From Paraglaciecola sp. L1A13 (GTDB lineage: Bacteria > Pseudomonadota > Gammaproteobacteria > Enterobacterales > Alteromonadaceae): a stretch of 64,000 nt of DNA. Of this stretch, positions 11,605 through 21,375 are shown piece after piece. Both the position numbers and the translations under genes were made by a program. Every line of letters begins with the position of its first letter. The stretch's first letter is position 1. Where the stretch lies: the NCBI RefSeq assembly GCF_009796745.1, contig NZ_CP047024.1, positions 620,001-684,000 on the forward strand, read 5' to 3'. A model generated the notes under the pieces. That model did not search any database and was not told the DNA's origin. It saw nothing but the letters and a program-made list of their open reading frames with translations.

Positions 11605-11690
11605 GCCGCTTAAAACAGTCACCTTTATTAGTTCCTTGTCTCCATACAGTTTGACTGTGCTGTCGAGGCTACAACCGTGAGGAGCAATAT
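11605..11690 (+). promoter_or_regulatory. rpsF 5' leader, possible S6:S18-binding RNA
   Basis: The transcript leader before rpsF contains a small hairpin (CAGTTTGACTG) and a CCG just before the ribosome site. Leaders recognised by the S6:S18 complex upstream of rpsF are known in many bacteria and present a CCG in a loop. The match is by position and these short elements only; I did not fold it against the family model. Confidence 0.3.
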
Positions 11691-11691
11691 G

Positions 11692-12099
11692 ATGCGTCAT
11701 TACGAAATCGTATTCATGGTTCACCCTGACCAGAGTGAACAAGTTCCAGGTATGATCGAGCGTTATACCGGAATTCTTACCCAGAATGGTGGCATAATCC
11801 ACCGTATGGAAGATTGGGGCCGTCGTCAATTGGCTTACCCAATCGAAAAACTACACAAAGCACACTACGTTCTTATCAATGCCGAAGCATCTGCTGAAGC
11901 GGTTGAAGAGCTAGAGACTGCTTTCCGTTTCAACGACGTTGTTTTGCGTAACCTAGTTATGCGAACCAAAGGTGTTGAATCTGAGCAATCTCCTATGGCT
12001 AAAGAAGAGCGTCGTGAAAAGCGTGATGAAAGACCGTCTTCTGAAGACAAGTCTGTAGAACCTGAAGCAGCAGTTGCTGTTTCTGACGAACAAGAATAA
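11692..12099 (+). CDS. rpsF: 30S ribosomal protein S6
   Basis: The protein begins [20 protein letters not shown], the S6 signature, and continues with [12 protein letters not shown] and the [16 protein letters not shown] segment. S6 binds 16S rRNA together with S18 in the platform of the small subunit. The tail after residue 100 is acidic and variable, as usual. Of the in-frame starts at 11677 (GTG), 11689 and 11692, I prefer 11692, which has GAGGAG 7 bases upstream and matches the family start. It is the first gene of rpsF-rpsR-rplI. Confidence 0.95.
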   Translation: MRHYEIVFMVHPDQSEQVPGMIERYTGILTQNGGIIHRMEDWGRRQLAYPIEKLHKAHYVLINAEASAEAVEELETAFRFNDVVLRNLVMRTKGVESEQSPMAKEERREKRDERPSSEDKSVEPEAAVAVSDEQE

Positions 12100-12110
12100 G
12101 GAGACAAAAA

Positions 12111-12338
12111 ATGGCTCGTTTTTTTAGACGTCGTAAATTCTGCCGTTTTTCAGCTGAAGGTGTTGTCCAGATAGATTATAAAGACATCGCTATGTTGAAA
12201 AACTATGTCACTGAAAGTGGTAAAATCGTACCTAGCCGTATCACTGGAACTAGCGCTAAATATCAGCGTCAGTTGTCAACTGCTATCAAGCGCGCGCGCT
12301 TCCTAGCATTGCTTCCATATACTGATTCTCACAAGTAA
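12111..12338 (+). CDS. rpsR: 30S ribosomal protein S18
   Basis: The 75-residue protein starts [13 protein letters not shown] and ends with the [14 protein letters not shown] block typical of S18. It is the partner of S6 on the small-subunit platform. It begins only 11 bases after rpsF with AAGGAG ahead of it. The single-strand DNA-binding gene priB, which lies between rpsF and rpsR in E. coli, is absent here. Confidence 0.96.
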   Translation: MARFFRRRKFCRFSAEGVVQIDYKDIAMLKNYVTESGKIVPSRITGTSAKYQRQLSTAIKRARFLALLPYTDSHK

Positions 12339-12364
12339 TCCCTGGCGGAATAAGAGGTAGCAAG

Positions 12365-12817
12365 ATGGAAATCATACTACTAAACAAAGTCGCCAACCTG
12401 GGCGGCTTGGGTGACAGTGTCACTGTAAAATCAGGCTATGCACGTAACTTTTTGTTCCCTAAAGGACAAGCGGTACCTGCTACTAAAGCAAACGTAGAAA
12501 AATTTGAAGCACGTCGTGCTGAGCTAGAAGCAAAAATTGCTGACCAGCTTGCAGCGTCTGAAGCTCGTGCAGCAAAAGTTGCTGAACTTGCAGAAGTCAC
12601 TATCGCAGCTCCTGCTGGCGACGAAGGCAAATTATTCGGTTCTATCGGTACTCGTGACATCGCGTTAGCAATTACTGCTGCTGGTGTTGAGATCGTTAAA
12701 TCTGAAGTTAAATTGCCTACTGGTACTTTACGTGAAACTGGTGAGTTCGAAATCGATCTACAGTTGCATTCTGAAGTAACAGCTACAATCAAATTGATTG
12801 TTATTCAAGAAGCTTAA
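12365..12817 (+). CDS. rplI: 50S ribosomal protein L9
   Basis: The 150-residue protein begins [17 protein letters not shown] and continues [16 protein letters not shown], the conserved rRNA-binding N domain of L9. A long central helix and a C domain with [12 protein letters not shown] follow. L9 binds 23S rRNA at the base of the L1 stalk. It is the last gene of the operon, with a strong terminator 20 bases beyond the stop. Confidence 0.97.
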   Translation: MEIILLNKVANLGGLGDSVTVKSGYARNFLFPKGQAVPATKANVEKFEARRAELEAKIADQLAASEARAAKVAELAEVTIAAPAGDEGKLFGSIGTRDIALAITAAGVEIVKSEVKLPTGTLRETGEFEIDLQLHSEVTATIKLIVIQEA

Positions 12818-12837
12818 TTTAAGCCTTGTTGAATACT

Positions 12838-12868
12838 AAAAAACACCGCCTTTGTGCGGTGTTTTTTT
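12838..12868 (+). terminator. rplI terminator
   Basis: ACACCGC and GCGGTGT pair around a six-base loop, extended by A and T tracts on either side, with seven T after the stem. It can also serve the convergent MOSC gene. Confidence 0.85.
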
Positions 12869-12892
12869 ATGTCTAAAATTCGCTGACTCTTA

Positions 12893-13531
12893 TTATTCCT
12901 GTTCAATACGGCGAGTAAAACGCGTTTTCCATTCTGGGTCTAAACCGTTAGCCTGACTTAACATATACAGTGCGTCAACTGAGGTATTTTTATCGAAGTG
13001 TTGCTGCACGAACGACGCCACGGAAATATCTGGATTCGCACGGCTGAGCAATGTGATGTCGTCGCCAATTGAAATTACGCCTTCTTTTAAAATACGGTAA
13101 TACCAGCCAGTAATTTGATGTTTAGCGATAAACTTAACTAACCCGTTCTGGTTTAACTTTTCTTCAATTTTCCAGCAAGGTATACGGGGTGAGCTAACTT
13201 GGACTTCAATTGGCCCAATGGCATAAATATCACCAATGTTTACGTTTTCATCGTGCATTAGTGTACTCGTTAGATTCTCTCCTATGCTGCCTGGTGTTGC
13301 TCGCTTGTGCATTAGTGGGTGCCGTTTAATTATGGTTTCGTACCCACGCAAAGCATATTGGTGCAAAGCCCGTTCTGGACCACCGTGGTAGCGTTTATCT
13401 ACTTGCACATCGTCGGTTATCCCTAAGTGATTGACCGTTACCGTTGTAACGGGACGTTTGTCTATGCCTGAAGGGGCATTCTGTGGGCCAATCGGCCGAG
13501 TAGTACCTGCGAATAAACCTAAAACTTTCAT
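12893..13531 (-). CDS. MOSC domain protein (YiiM-like)
   Basis: The 212-residue protein carries a MOSC domain: the early DDVQVDKRYHGGPERALHQYA block, GENLT near residue 87, and a conserved cysteine in SPRIPCWKIE near residue 118. MOSC proteins bind or transfer sulfur or act with molybdenum cofactor; E. coli YiiM, of similar size, reduces N-hydroxylated compounds. The cysteine fits that use. It stands alone, divergent from the sigma-factor gene. Confidence 0.82.
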   Translation of the reverse strand: MKVLGLFAGTTRPIGPQNAPSGIDKRPVTTVTVNHLGITDDVQVDKRYHGGPERALHQYALRGYETIIKRHPLMHKRATPGSIGENLTSTLMHDENVNIGDIYAIGPIEVQVSSPRIPCWKIEEKLNQNGLVKFIAKHQITGWYYRILKEGVISIGDDITLLSRANPDISVASFVQQHFDKNTSVDALYMLSQANGLDPEWKTRFTRRIEQE

Positions 13532-13621
13532 GCTGATCCCAATAGATAATTTTTTGCTGCTTTAAACCTTTGTGAGTTAGTCTGCGACTCACTTAATAAC
13601 CTAGCCAACGAAGAAAGAAGA

Positions 13622-14188
13622 TTGACTGAGTATTCAAATGTCGTTGCCGCTAAGCATAAGTTTGCCACTGATGAAGAACGGCAGCTACTACTAGCGGTAA
13701 AAAATGGAAATCGACAGGCCTATCATCAACTGTATCACCAATATATTGGACAGGTGTATGCGCTGTGCTATCGGCTTACCGCTGACCGTTCTTTGGCTGA
13801 GGATGCTGCCCAAGAGGTGTTTATACAGCTATGGCGTAAAATTGGTGATTACTCTGAACAGAGTAAGTTTTCGACTTGGCTGCACACGGTGACCTCGAAT
13901 ATTACGATTTCTTATATTCGTAAACAACGTGGCTGGGTGCAACGCATGTTTAATATCGAGGACTCAAGCGCTGCAAACCATATTGCAGAACCTTCGGTGG
14001 GTGAAGTTGATATCGAAAAATACGTCACCCGTTTACCAGAAAGAGCGCGGATTGTCTTTGTGTTGCACGCGATTGAAGGATATCGCCATGAAGACATTGC
14101 CCAAATGACAAATATGGCAGTGGGGTCAAGTAAGGCTCAATTCCATCGGGCAAAGAAGTTGTTAGAGGAGTGGATGGGGTATGCATAA
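13622..14188 (+). CDS. ECF-type RNA polymerase sigma factor
   Basis: The 188-residue protein has sigma region 2 (about 30-95, with DRSLAEDAAQEVFIQLWRKI and SKFSTWLHTVTSNI) and region 4 (about 135-185, RLPERARIVFVLHAIEG then a helix-turn-helix EDIAQMTNMAVGSSKAQFHRAK). The start is TTG, with a purine-rich GAAAGAAG upstream; no in-frame ATG precedes region 2. Its last eight bases overlap the next gene, implying translational coupling with a probable anti-sigma factor. The inducing signal and target promoters cannot be read here. Confidence 0.88.
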   Translation: MTEYSNVVAAKHKFATDEERQLLLAVKNGNRQAYHQLYHQYIGQVYALCYRLTADRSLAEDAAQEVFIQLWRKIGDYSEQSKFSTWLHTVTSNITISYIRKQRGWVQRMFNIEDSSAANHIAEPSVGEVDIEKYVTRLPERARIVFVLHAIEGYRHEDIAQMTNMAVGSSKAQFHRAKKLLEEWMGYA

Positions 14189-14717
14189 ACAAGATTTTGA
14201 GCAGATGCTGCAAGAAAAGCTGGCCACGTTAAATAAGCACAAGCAACCGGAGCGAGATTTATGGCCGGGTATTGAGTTAGCGTTGGTGAAGCAACAAGAT
14301 GATGCCCGTAATGTGCATCACTTAAATGACTCTGCCCTGCGCAGTCAAAGCCCCCTTGCTCGAGAGGTAGGTAAGTTCGTTATGCTCGCAGTTGCGATAG
14401 CGCTAGTAGCCTTGGTGAGCTGGAAAAACCTTATGCCCAGTGAGCACATGATCACCGGTGATGAGTTGGTTGCGGCCCTAAGTGCGCAACACGAAGAGCA
14501 AAAAAGTGCCTTGCTGATTCAATATCAAGGGCAAACTGCGTTAACTCAAAATTGGCAACAGCAGTTGGCTGAGCTTGACAGTGCGGCTGTTGCTATCAAA
14601 AAGGCACTGGAAAATGAACCCAATAATATGGCTTTGTTGAAAATGCTACAAAGCGTACATCAGCAACAAATTAATTTAATCGAACGAGTGCATTCACCTA
14701 AATGGTCGCAGGCCTAG
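14181..14717 (+). CDS. Membrane protein, probable anti-sigma factor
   Basis: The 178-residue protein has a hydrophilic N-terminal part of about 64 residues, one membrane segment at about 65-81, and a helical periplasmic part rich in Gln and Glu. I recognise no named domain and no HxxxCxxC zinc motif. The single-span layout and the eight-base overlap with the sigma gene suggest it holds the sigma factor at the membrane. The function is inferred from position. Confidence 0.6.
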   Translation: MHKQDFEQMLQEKLATLNKHKQPERDLWPGIELALVKQQDDARNVHHLNDSALRSQSPLAREVGKFVMLAVAIALVALVSWKNLMPSEHMITGDELVAALSAQHEEQKSALLIQYQGQTALTQNWQQQLAELDSAAVAIKKALENEPNNMALLKMLQSVHQQQINLIERVHSPKWSQA

Positions 14718-14734
14718 CAGGAGTGTATGGGAGT

Positions 14735-15700
14735 ATGAAGATGAAAGTATTAATGCTTAGCGCACTATTAGCGGGTGCGAGCATGTTCGCAAGCGTAAAT
14801 GTCTTGGCGGGTGAGAAAGTGGATCGCACCTTAGATGCTAACCCTGAAGGATATGTTGAGATTGAACATGTAAATGGCAAGGCTGAGATAAAAGGCTGGG
14901 ATAAGGCGCAAGTGCAAGTAAAAGGGGTCCTTGGAGAACGCACCGAACGCTTTATTTTTGAGCGTCAGGGTAACGAGGTTACCATCAAGGTAAAAGTCAG
15001 AAGTGGCATGCGAGGAGGCTGGGGGCGAGATGATGAAGATGCACTTACTATCTTTGTGCCACGGCAAAGCCGCTTAAACTACACCGCTGTTAATGCTGAT
15101 GTGTCGTTAAGTAATATTACCGGAGGGGTCAGTATTGAAACGGTTAATGGCGATATTGATGCGCAGAAACTTGCCGGGCGATTACGGCTAGAATCTGTAA
15201 ATGGCGATATAAACGCAGATGATTTACAAGGTGATGTGGCCATTGAAACCGTTAATGGAGACATTCGCTCACGCAGCACACAAGGGCGCGAAGATAAATA
15301 CGAAACGGTTAACGGTGACGTAAATGTGCAGTCCAGTAGTCAAGAGGTACGAGTCACCACCGTCAACGGCGACGTTACATTGGCAATGCAGACCGTGAAG
15401 TACGCCAATTTGGAAACTGTAAATGGCGAATTAAGTGTTGATTTAAGTTTAGCAAAAGGTGGAGAGATAAAAGCCACAACAGTAGGAGGAGAAATAGAAT
15501 TAAATTTCACCCAACAGGTATCTGCTCTATTTGATATACGGTCCCATGCGGGTGGCAAAATAATCAATCGACTAACCTCAGATCGGGTTAAGAAAGATAA
15601 ATACGGCCCCAGTAGTTGGTTGGCGACGAGCATGGGAGAAGGGCAAGGTAAGGTCTCAATATCAACCGTCAATGGTCGCGTGAGTATTTCGAAAGATTAA
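14735..15700 (+). CDS. Exported DUF4097-like beta-solenoid protein
   Basis: A signal peptide (MKMKVLMLSALLAGASMFAS to about VLAG) precedes a repeat domain in which the motif (T/S)VNG recurs eight times or so at roughly 16-25 residue spacing: HVNGK, TVNGDI, SVNGDI, TVNGDI, TVNGDV, TVNGDV, TVNGEL and TVNGRV, plus one TVGGEI. This is typical of DUF4097/DUF4098 proteins, which are predicted to fold as beta-solenoids. The product is probably periplasmic or surface-linked. It follows the sigma and anti-sigma genes closely and is a plausible effector or sensor of that unit. ATG codons at 14735 and 14741 are both possible. Confidence 0.75.
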   Translation: MKMKVLMLSALLAGASMFASVNVLAGEKVDRTLDANPEGYVEIEHVNGKAEIKGWDKAQVQVKGVLGERTERFIFERQGNEVTIKVKVRSGMRGGWGRDDEDALTIFVPRQSRLNYTAVNADVSLSNITGGVSIETVNGDIDAQKLAGRLRLESVNGDINADDLQGDVAIETVNGDIRSRSTQGREDKYETVNGDVNVQSSSQEVRVTTVNGDVTLAMQTVKYANLETVNGELSVDLSLAKGGEIKATTVGGEIELNFTQQVSALFDIRSHAGGKIINRLTSDRVKKDKYGPSSWLATSMGEGQGKVSISTVNGRVSISKD

Positions 15701-15713
15701 TCGACTGGCGTTA

Positions 15714-15748
15714 AAAATACCTCGCTACTTTACGTCACGGGGTATTTT
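15714..15748. terminator. Bidirectional hairpin between solenoid gene and ispB
   Basis: AAAATACC at 15714-15721 pairs with GGTATTTT at 15741-15748. The A- and T-rich ends allow use by both convergent genes. Confidence 0.55.
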
Positions 15749-15775
15749 CATTTATTAGATGCCCTGTTGTGTTGC

Positions 15776-16747
15776 TTAAGCCACACGTTCTACTGATATA
15801 TGCGCCAGACCAATTAACGCGCGTTTATACTCAGAATCTTGTATCGGGGCTAATGCATCGATAGCTTGCTGAGATGCATTTAAGGCCTGTTGTTTGGTAT
15901 AAGTCAACGCGCCTGTTTCTTCGATAGCATGTAAAATGGCGTCGAGGTTGTCCATACCGTTACTTAGCTCGATGGCCTCTTTAATCAACGCAGCTTGCTG
16001 GGCATTGCCGTTCCACATGGCATATAAAAGTGGCAATGTCGGTTTGCCTTCAGCTAAATCATCACCCATATTTTTGCCCATGTCTTCGCTATCAGACGCA
16101 TAATCCATGATGTCGTCGACCAGCTGAAAGGCTGTACCTAAGTATTTGCCATAGTCTTGCATGGCATTTTCTATGCTAACACTTTGCTTGGTGAGCACTG
16201 CAGACAATAACGTCGCCGCTTCAAACAAGCGTGCGGTTTTGCTGTAGATAACTTGCATGTAGCTTTCTTCGGTCGTATTTGGATCGTTGCAGTTCATTAA
16301 CTGTAATACTTCGCCTTCTGCAATAACATTCGTTGCATCAGACAGTATCTGCATAACGCGCATGCTATCTAAGGTAACCATCATTTGAAACGAACGGGTA
16401 TAAAGAAAGTCACCTACCAATACACTGGCTTGGTTGCCGAATACTTCATTGGCTGTTTCGCGGCCCCGACGCATAGTGGATTCGTCAACCACGTCGTCAT
16501 GCAACAAGGTAGCGGTATGAATAAATTCAATAATAGCGGCCAGCGTATGATGTTGCTCGTCTTCAATAGCAAGTGCTCTGGCGGCTAAAACGGTTAACAG
16601 GGGACGCAAACGTTTGCCGCCACTGTTGACGATATAAAAGCCTAGTTGATTAATCAAAGAGACATCTGAATTCACCTGCTTCTGGATCAGTTGATTGACC
16701 GCGAGCATATCTGACTCAGCGAGTGAAAGGATGTTGTCTAAATCCAT
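15776..16747 (-). CDS. ispB: Octaprenyl diphosphate synthase
   Basis: This 323-residue trans-prenyltransferase has both aspartate-rich motifs, DDVVD at about 84-88 and DDIMD at about 211-215. It also has GGKRLRPLL near residue 43 and GDFLYTRSFQ near residue 117. It makes the polyprenyl side chain of ubiquinone. Its position, divergent from rplU-rpmA, is conserved in gammaproteobacteria and supports IspB rather than IspA. Confidence 0.94.
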   Translation of the reverse strand: MDLDNILSLAESDMLAVNQLIQKQVNSDVSLINQLGFYIVNSGGKRLRPLLTVLAARALAIEDEQHHTLAAIIEFIHTATLLHDDVVDESTMRRGRETANEVFGNQASVLVGDFLYTRSFQMMVTLDSMRVMQILSDATNVIAEGEVLQLMNCNDPNTTEESYMQVIYSKTARLFEAATLLSAVLTKQSVSIENAMQDYGKYLGTAFQLVDDIMDYASDSEDMGKNMGDDLAEGKPTLPLLYAMWNGNAQQAALIKEAIELSNGMDNLDAILHAIEETGALTYTKQQALNASQQAIDALAPIQDSEYKRALIGLAHISVERVA

Positions 16748-16903
16748 ACTTAAATTTCAGCTCTGACGTAATAAGGTGTTAATTAGCGTGCGATTTTACA
16801 GAAATTGCGCAGGGTATCCAGTAGACATTACGTAACAATTGCTCGCAAAGACGCGTAGATTAAGTGTTGCTGCATATTTGAGCAAATAAATTGAATTTGG
16901 TAC

Positions 16904-16932
16904 TTGCGACCACTGGATGCTTCACGTACAAT
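16904..16932 (+). promoter_or_regulatory. rplU-rpmA promoter
   Basis: TTGCGA (16904-16909) and TACAAT (16927-16932) are separated by exactly 17 bases and followed by a GC-rich discriminator TCGCGCC. The 13-base string TACAATTCGCGCC is identical to that of the rpsF promoter. Confidence 0.72.
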
Positions 16933-16989
16933 TCGCGCCCTGTTTTTGAATATATAGCGCAATGATATAAGCGCAGAGCGGAGTTAATT

Positions 16990-17301
16990 ATGTACGCGGT
17001 TTTCCAAAGTGGTGGCAAACAACACCGTGTGGCTGAAGGCCAAACCGTTCGTCTTGAGAAAATCGAAGTGGCTCTAGGTGAGTCAATTGAATTCGGTGAA
17101 ATCTTAATGGTGAGCAATGGTGAAGACGTTAAGATCGGTACGCCTTTTGTTAGTGGCGGAAAAATTACAGCTGAAGTCGTAACGCATGGTCGTGGCGATA
17201 AAGTTAAGATCGTTAAGTTTCGTCGACGCAAGCATTCACGTACCCAAATGGGTCACCGTCAGTGGTTCACGGAAGTGAAAATCACTGGTATAAGCGCTTA
17301 A
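16990..17301 (+). CDS. rplU: 50S ribosomal protein L21
   Basis: The 103-residue protein opens [20 protein letters not shown] and ends with the basic block [22 protein letters not shown], both diagnostic of L21. It binds 23S rRNA. It is cotranscribed with rpmA, which starts 15 bases later, and has GCGGAG upstream as ribosome site. Confidence 0.97.
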   Translation: MYAVFQSGGKQHRVAEGQTVRLEKIEVALGESIEFGEILMVSNGEDVKIGTPFVSGGKITAEVVTHGRGDKVKIVKFRRRKHSRTQMGHRQWFTEVKITGISA

Positions 17302-17316
17302 TAGGAGTTTCAACTA

Positions 17317-17574
17317 ATGGCACATAAAAAGGCTGGTGGTAGTACTAATAACGGTCGTGACTCAGAAAGTAAACGTTTAGGTGTTAAGCGTTACGGCGGT
17401 GAGTCAGTTTTAGCTGGTAACATCATTGTTCGTCAACGTGGAACTCGTTTCCATGCTGGTAACAATATGGGTATCGGTAAAGATCATACTTTGTTTGCTT
17501 TATCTGATGGTAAAGTTCAATTCGAAGTGAAAGGTCCTAAAAACCGTAAGTTTGTAAGTATCGTTGCTGAGTAA
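17317..17574 (+). CDS. rpmA: 50S ribosomal protein L27
   Basis: The 85-residue protein starts [20 protein letters not shown] and contains [20 protein letters not shown], the L27 signature. Its flexible N terminus reaches toward the peptidyl transferase centre. There is no N-terminal extension of the kind cleaved in Firmicutes. It is followed by a strong terminator. Confidence 0.97.
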
Positions 17575-17600
17575 TTAGCTACTTTACATAGTTTAAAAGA

Positions 17601-17622
17601 CCCCGCTTGTGCGGGGTTTTTT
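17601..17622 (+). terminator. rpmA terminator
   Basis: CCCCGC pairs with GCGGGG around a TTGT loop, followed by six T. Confidence 0.85.
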
Positions 17623-17711
17623 GTTTGAAAAGTCTACCTTCATATGTATGAATGGGCGGGCAAGCACGCTGATTTGTGGTATGACGCCGCAACAACAGCG
17701 AAGTAGTATAA

Positions 17712-18933
<1,222 letters not shown>

Positions 18934-19034
18934 AATATATTAATCGGTTAGTTAGGCACGCCCTAGCTAATCGAAGTAATTAAGTTTAGTTGGTAGCAAT
19001 AGCAGTATCAAGGTATGCGTAGGGGAATAGGTAA

Positions 19035-19550
19035 ATGGCAAAAGTTGCTTTAATTGCTGCAATGGCAAATAACCGAATCATAGGTTTAAACAACCAAATG
19101 CCTTGGCATATGCCAGCTGACTTAAAACACTTCAAACGTGTTACCTTAGGCAAGCCCATTATCATGGGTCGTAAAACATACGAGTCTATTGGTAGGGTAC
19201 TACCTGGTCGCCTGAATATTGTTATTACTAACGACAAATCTTATGCACTAGCAGATGCGACGGTAGTAAACAGTTGTGAAGATGCTATTTCGATTGCCAA
19301 ATTACATTTGAGCCAACAAGGAATAAGTGATGATGAGCAAGAGATAATGGTGATTGGCGGTGGAACCGTTTATCAGCATTTTTTGGCCCATGCCAATCGT
19401 CTGTATTTGACCCTTATTGATCTCGATACCCCCGGGGATACTTACTTTCCTGATTATTCTGACGGTTCGTGGCAAGAAATAGACAGTGAATTGAACGAGC
19501 CAGATGAAAAAAATCCACAACCTTATCGTTTTATTACTTTAGCTAGGTAA
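19035..19550 (+). CDS. folA: Dihydrofolate reductase
   Basis: The 171-residue enzyme carries IAAMANNRIIGLNNQMPWHMPADL (first part about residues 6-23), the active-site region of DHFR with Trp22. GRKTYESIGRVLPGRLNIV and VIGGGTVY follow for NADPH binding. The acidic active-site residue is Asp28 in MPADLKHFK. It reduces dihydrofolate to tetrahydrofolate. GGGGAATAGG precedes the ATG. Its stop is only four bases from that of the convergent membrane-protein gene. Confidence 0.95.
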   Translation: MAKVALIAAMANNRIIGLNNQMPWHMPADLKHFKRVTLGKPIIMGRKTYESIGRVLPGRLNIVITNDKSYALADATVVNSCEDAISIAKLHLSQQGISDDEQEIMVIGGGTVYQHFLAHANRLYLTLIDLDTPGDTYFPDYSDGSWQEIDSELNEPDEKNPQPYRFITLAR

Positions 19551-19554
19551 TATT

Positions 19555-20082
19555 TTATCTAGCAGGGTCAAGAGTCTCTCGCCTATTTAGCAAAGTAAAC
19601 GTATACACATAGCCATATATTGCGCTAAATACAATACTGGGCAAAATGGTTAACCATAAATTAGGTGTTTGGTTTATCAAGTTTGCACCAAGCGCTAAGC
19701 TGCCTTGCATGGCAATGGGAATAAGTGGCGCTAGCAGGGTTCCTGGTATTCTTGTTGAATGCATCACTGCCGCAGACTTATTCAACGCATGATTAAAGGT
19801 TTTAAATATGGCAATATTTTGCTTTGTTTTTGCGTAAACAGAACACAATATGGGTACCACAAATATCAATGATACACTGTGTTTACCGAAACGATTAACT
19901 GCTCTTTCCAATGCAAATGTAAACAGTATTGTCACACTACCACTAAGCATACCTTGCACTAGCGCCGAACGTAAAATCACCGCTAAATCGTTTGTGACTA
20001 AGCTATTTGCCCAGTACGTCCAGCTAAAGTAAAATACAAAAGCCACGAGTGCTGACAAAACCAATCTAATTTTCGAAGACAT
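19555..20082 (-). CDS. Integral membrane protein of unknown function
   Basis: The 175-residue protein has four probable membrane segments, at about 6-25, 38-60, 68-85 and 142-165. A hydrophilic stretch rich in Lys and Asn lies in the middle. I recognise no family with confidence and see no catalytic motif. It is convergent with folA and divergent from tpx, with no obvious functional partner. Confidence 0.6.
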   Translation of the reverse strand: MSSKIRLVLSALVAFVFYFSWTYWANSLVTNDLAVILRSALVQGMLSGSVTILFTFALERAVNRFGKHSVSLIFVVPILCSVYAKTKQNIAIFKTFNHALNKSAAVMHSTRIPGTLLAPLIPIAMQGSLALGANLINQTPNLWLTILPSIVFSAIYGYVYTFTLLNRRETLDPAR

Positions 20083-20193
20083 AATGCATACCTGATGTGA
20101 AAGTAATTATAAGACCTGGCTATTGTTTTCTATCTTTCGTCCCCCATTTTGTTATCTTAAGAATCAGCATAATTTAACTAAGTAGGAGAACAT

Positions 20194-20688
20194 ATGAGCA
20201 CAGTTACTTTACAGGGCAATCCTTTTAATACCGTTGGTGTATTACCGAGTGTAGGTGAAAACGCGGTAGATTTTCGCTTGGTCAAAACAGACCTATCTGA
20301 AACTACATTGGCCGATTATAAAGGGGCGCGATTAGTTCTGAATATTTTTCCGTCTGTGGATACAGGCACGTGTGCTATGTCAGTTCGCAAGTTTAACGAG
20401 CAAGCGAGTAAATTAGAAAATACCAAGGTTCTATGTGTATCAGCTGATTTACCTTTTGCTGCAGCACGTTTTTGTGGTGCTGAAGGAATTGAGAATGTTG
20501 AAACTGGATCGAGCTTTAGAAGTTCATTTGGTACAGACTACGGAGTTGAGTTTATTGATGGACCGTTAACAGGTTTGTTGTCACGCTGCGTTGTTGTATT
20601 GGATGAGAGTGGCAAGGTTATTTACACAGAGCAAGTATCTGAAACGGCTGATGAGCCTGATTACGCTGCTGCTATTGCGGTACTTTAA
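20194..20688 (+). CDS. tpx: Thiol peroxidase (atypical 2-Cys peroxiredoxin)
   Basis: The 164-residue protein has the Tpx signature PSVDTGTCAMSVRKFNE, with the peroxidatic Cys near residue 61 and a resolving Cys near residue 94 in ARFCGAEG. It reduces hydroperoxides, lipid hydroperoxides in particular, with thioredoxin. The length is normal. AGGAG lies seven bases before the ATG. Confidence 0.95.
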   Translation: MSTVTLQGNPFNTVGVLPSVGENAVDFRLVKTDLSETTLADYKGARLVLNIFPSVDTGTCAMSVRKFNEQASKLENTKVLCVSADLPFAAARFCGAEGIENVETGSSFRSSFGTDYGVEFIDGPLTGLLSRCVVVLDESGKVIYTEQVSETADEPDYAAAIAVL

Positions 20689-20732
20689 TTTTTAGAAAAT
20701 TAAAGCGTAAACTTTATTAGTAGCTTAAAAGC

Positions 20733-20758
20733 AACGAGCCGCAAAGCGGCTCGTTTTA
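20733..20758. terminator. Terminator between tpx and cold-shock gene
   Basis: A perfect 10-base stem (AACGAGCCGC, loop AAA, GCGGCTCGTT) lies midway between the two convergent stop codons, with a short T tract on the plus strand. Confidence 0.75.
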
Positions 20759-20783
20759 GGCGATTACTAACGTAAATCTGTAA

Positions 20784-20990
20784 TTAAACAGGTACTACGT
20801 TGTTCGCGCATGGGCCTTTAGGGCTCTGTCCAATTTCAAACTCAACCTCTTGGCCGTCGTTCAAAGTTGCGTATCCACCACCGCTTTTAATTTCTGAGTG
20901 ATGAACAAATAAATCTTTTCCACCGTCTTCTGGAGTAATGAAGCCGAAACCTTTATCTGCATTAAACCACTTAACTGTACCTTTACTCAT
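20784..20990 (-). CDS. CspA-family cold-shock protein
   Basis: The 68-residue protein is a single cold-shock domain with RNP1 (KGFGFI at about 14-19) and RNP2 (DLFVHH at about 27-32), the RNA-contacting motifs of CspA-type chaperones. Which paralogue it is cannot be decided. The region upstream is long and AT-rich, consistent with the extended leader of cold-induced csp genes. Confidence 0.93.
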   Translation of the reverse strand: MSKGTVKWFNADKGFGFITPEDGGKDLFVHHSEIKSGGGYATLNDGQEVEFEIGQSPKGPCANNVVPV

Positions 20991-21375
20991 AATCTACTCT
21001 ACTTTGTTTAATAAAATTGTTTGCAGAAACCTGCGACGACCATTGTATAGGTTATTTTTAAGTAAATCCGCTCTATTCCGCGTTAACTTGAATATTTTTT
21101 CTACTTATTTTCGTACCGAGGGTTCTACAGCTGGCTGGCGTACATTTTGCTCGGAAGTCCTATATATACCGAAAATATCGTATAAATAAATTTACTTTCT
21201 ATTAGCCAATTAATGGCTATCCCGCATTTTACTTGGGGTTTGTCCATGTTGATGATTTTTTATAAGTAGAAAATTTATACCCACTTGGTATGTAAATTTT
21301 ATAAATATTAGCGGTTAGTGGTTTTTAATGCAGCTAAGCATAATTGGTCAAACAGCAAAAAAAGGCGGACTAAGC
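20991..21375. other. Divergent csp/PLD intergenic region with probable long csp leader
   Basis: No coding frame here has a recognisable product. Cold-shock genes of this family often have leaders of 100-200 bases, and the AT-rich minus strand beyond 20990 would fit one. A small inverted repeat (TAGCCAATTAATGGCTA, near 21200) is the only clear secondary-structure element I see. Promoters for both neighbours must lie here. Confidence 0.4.
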
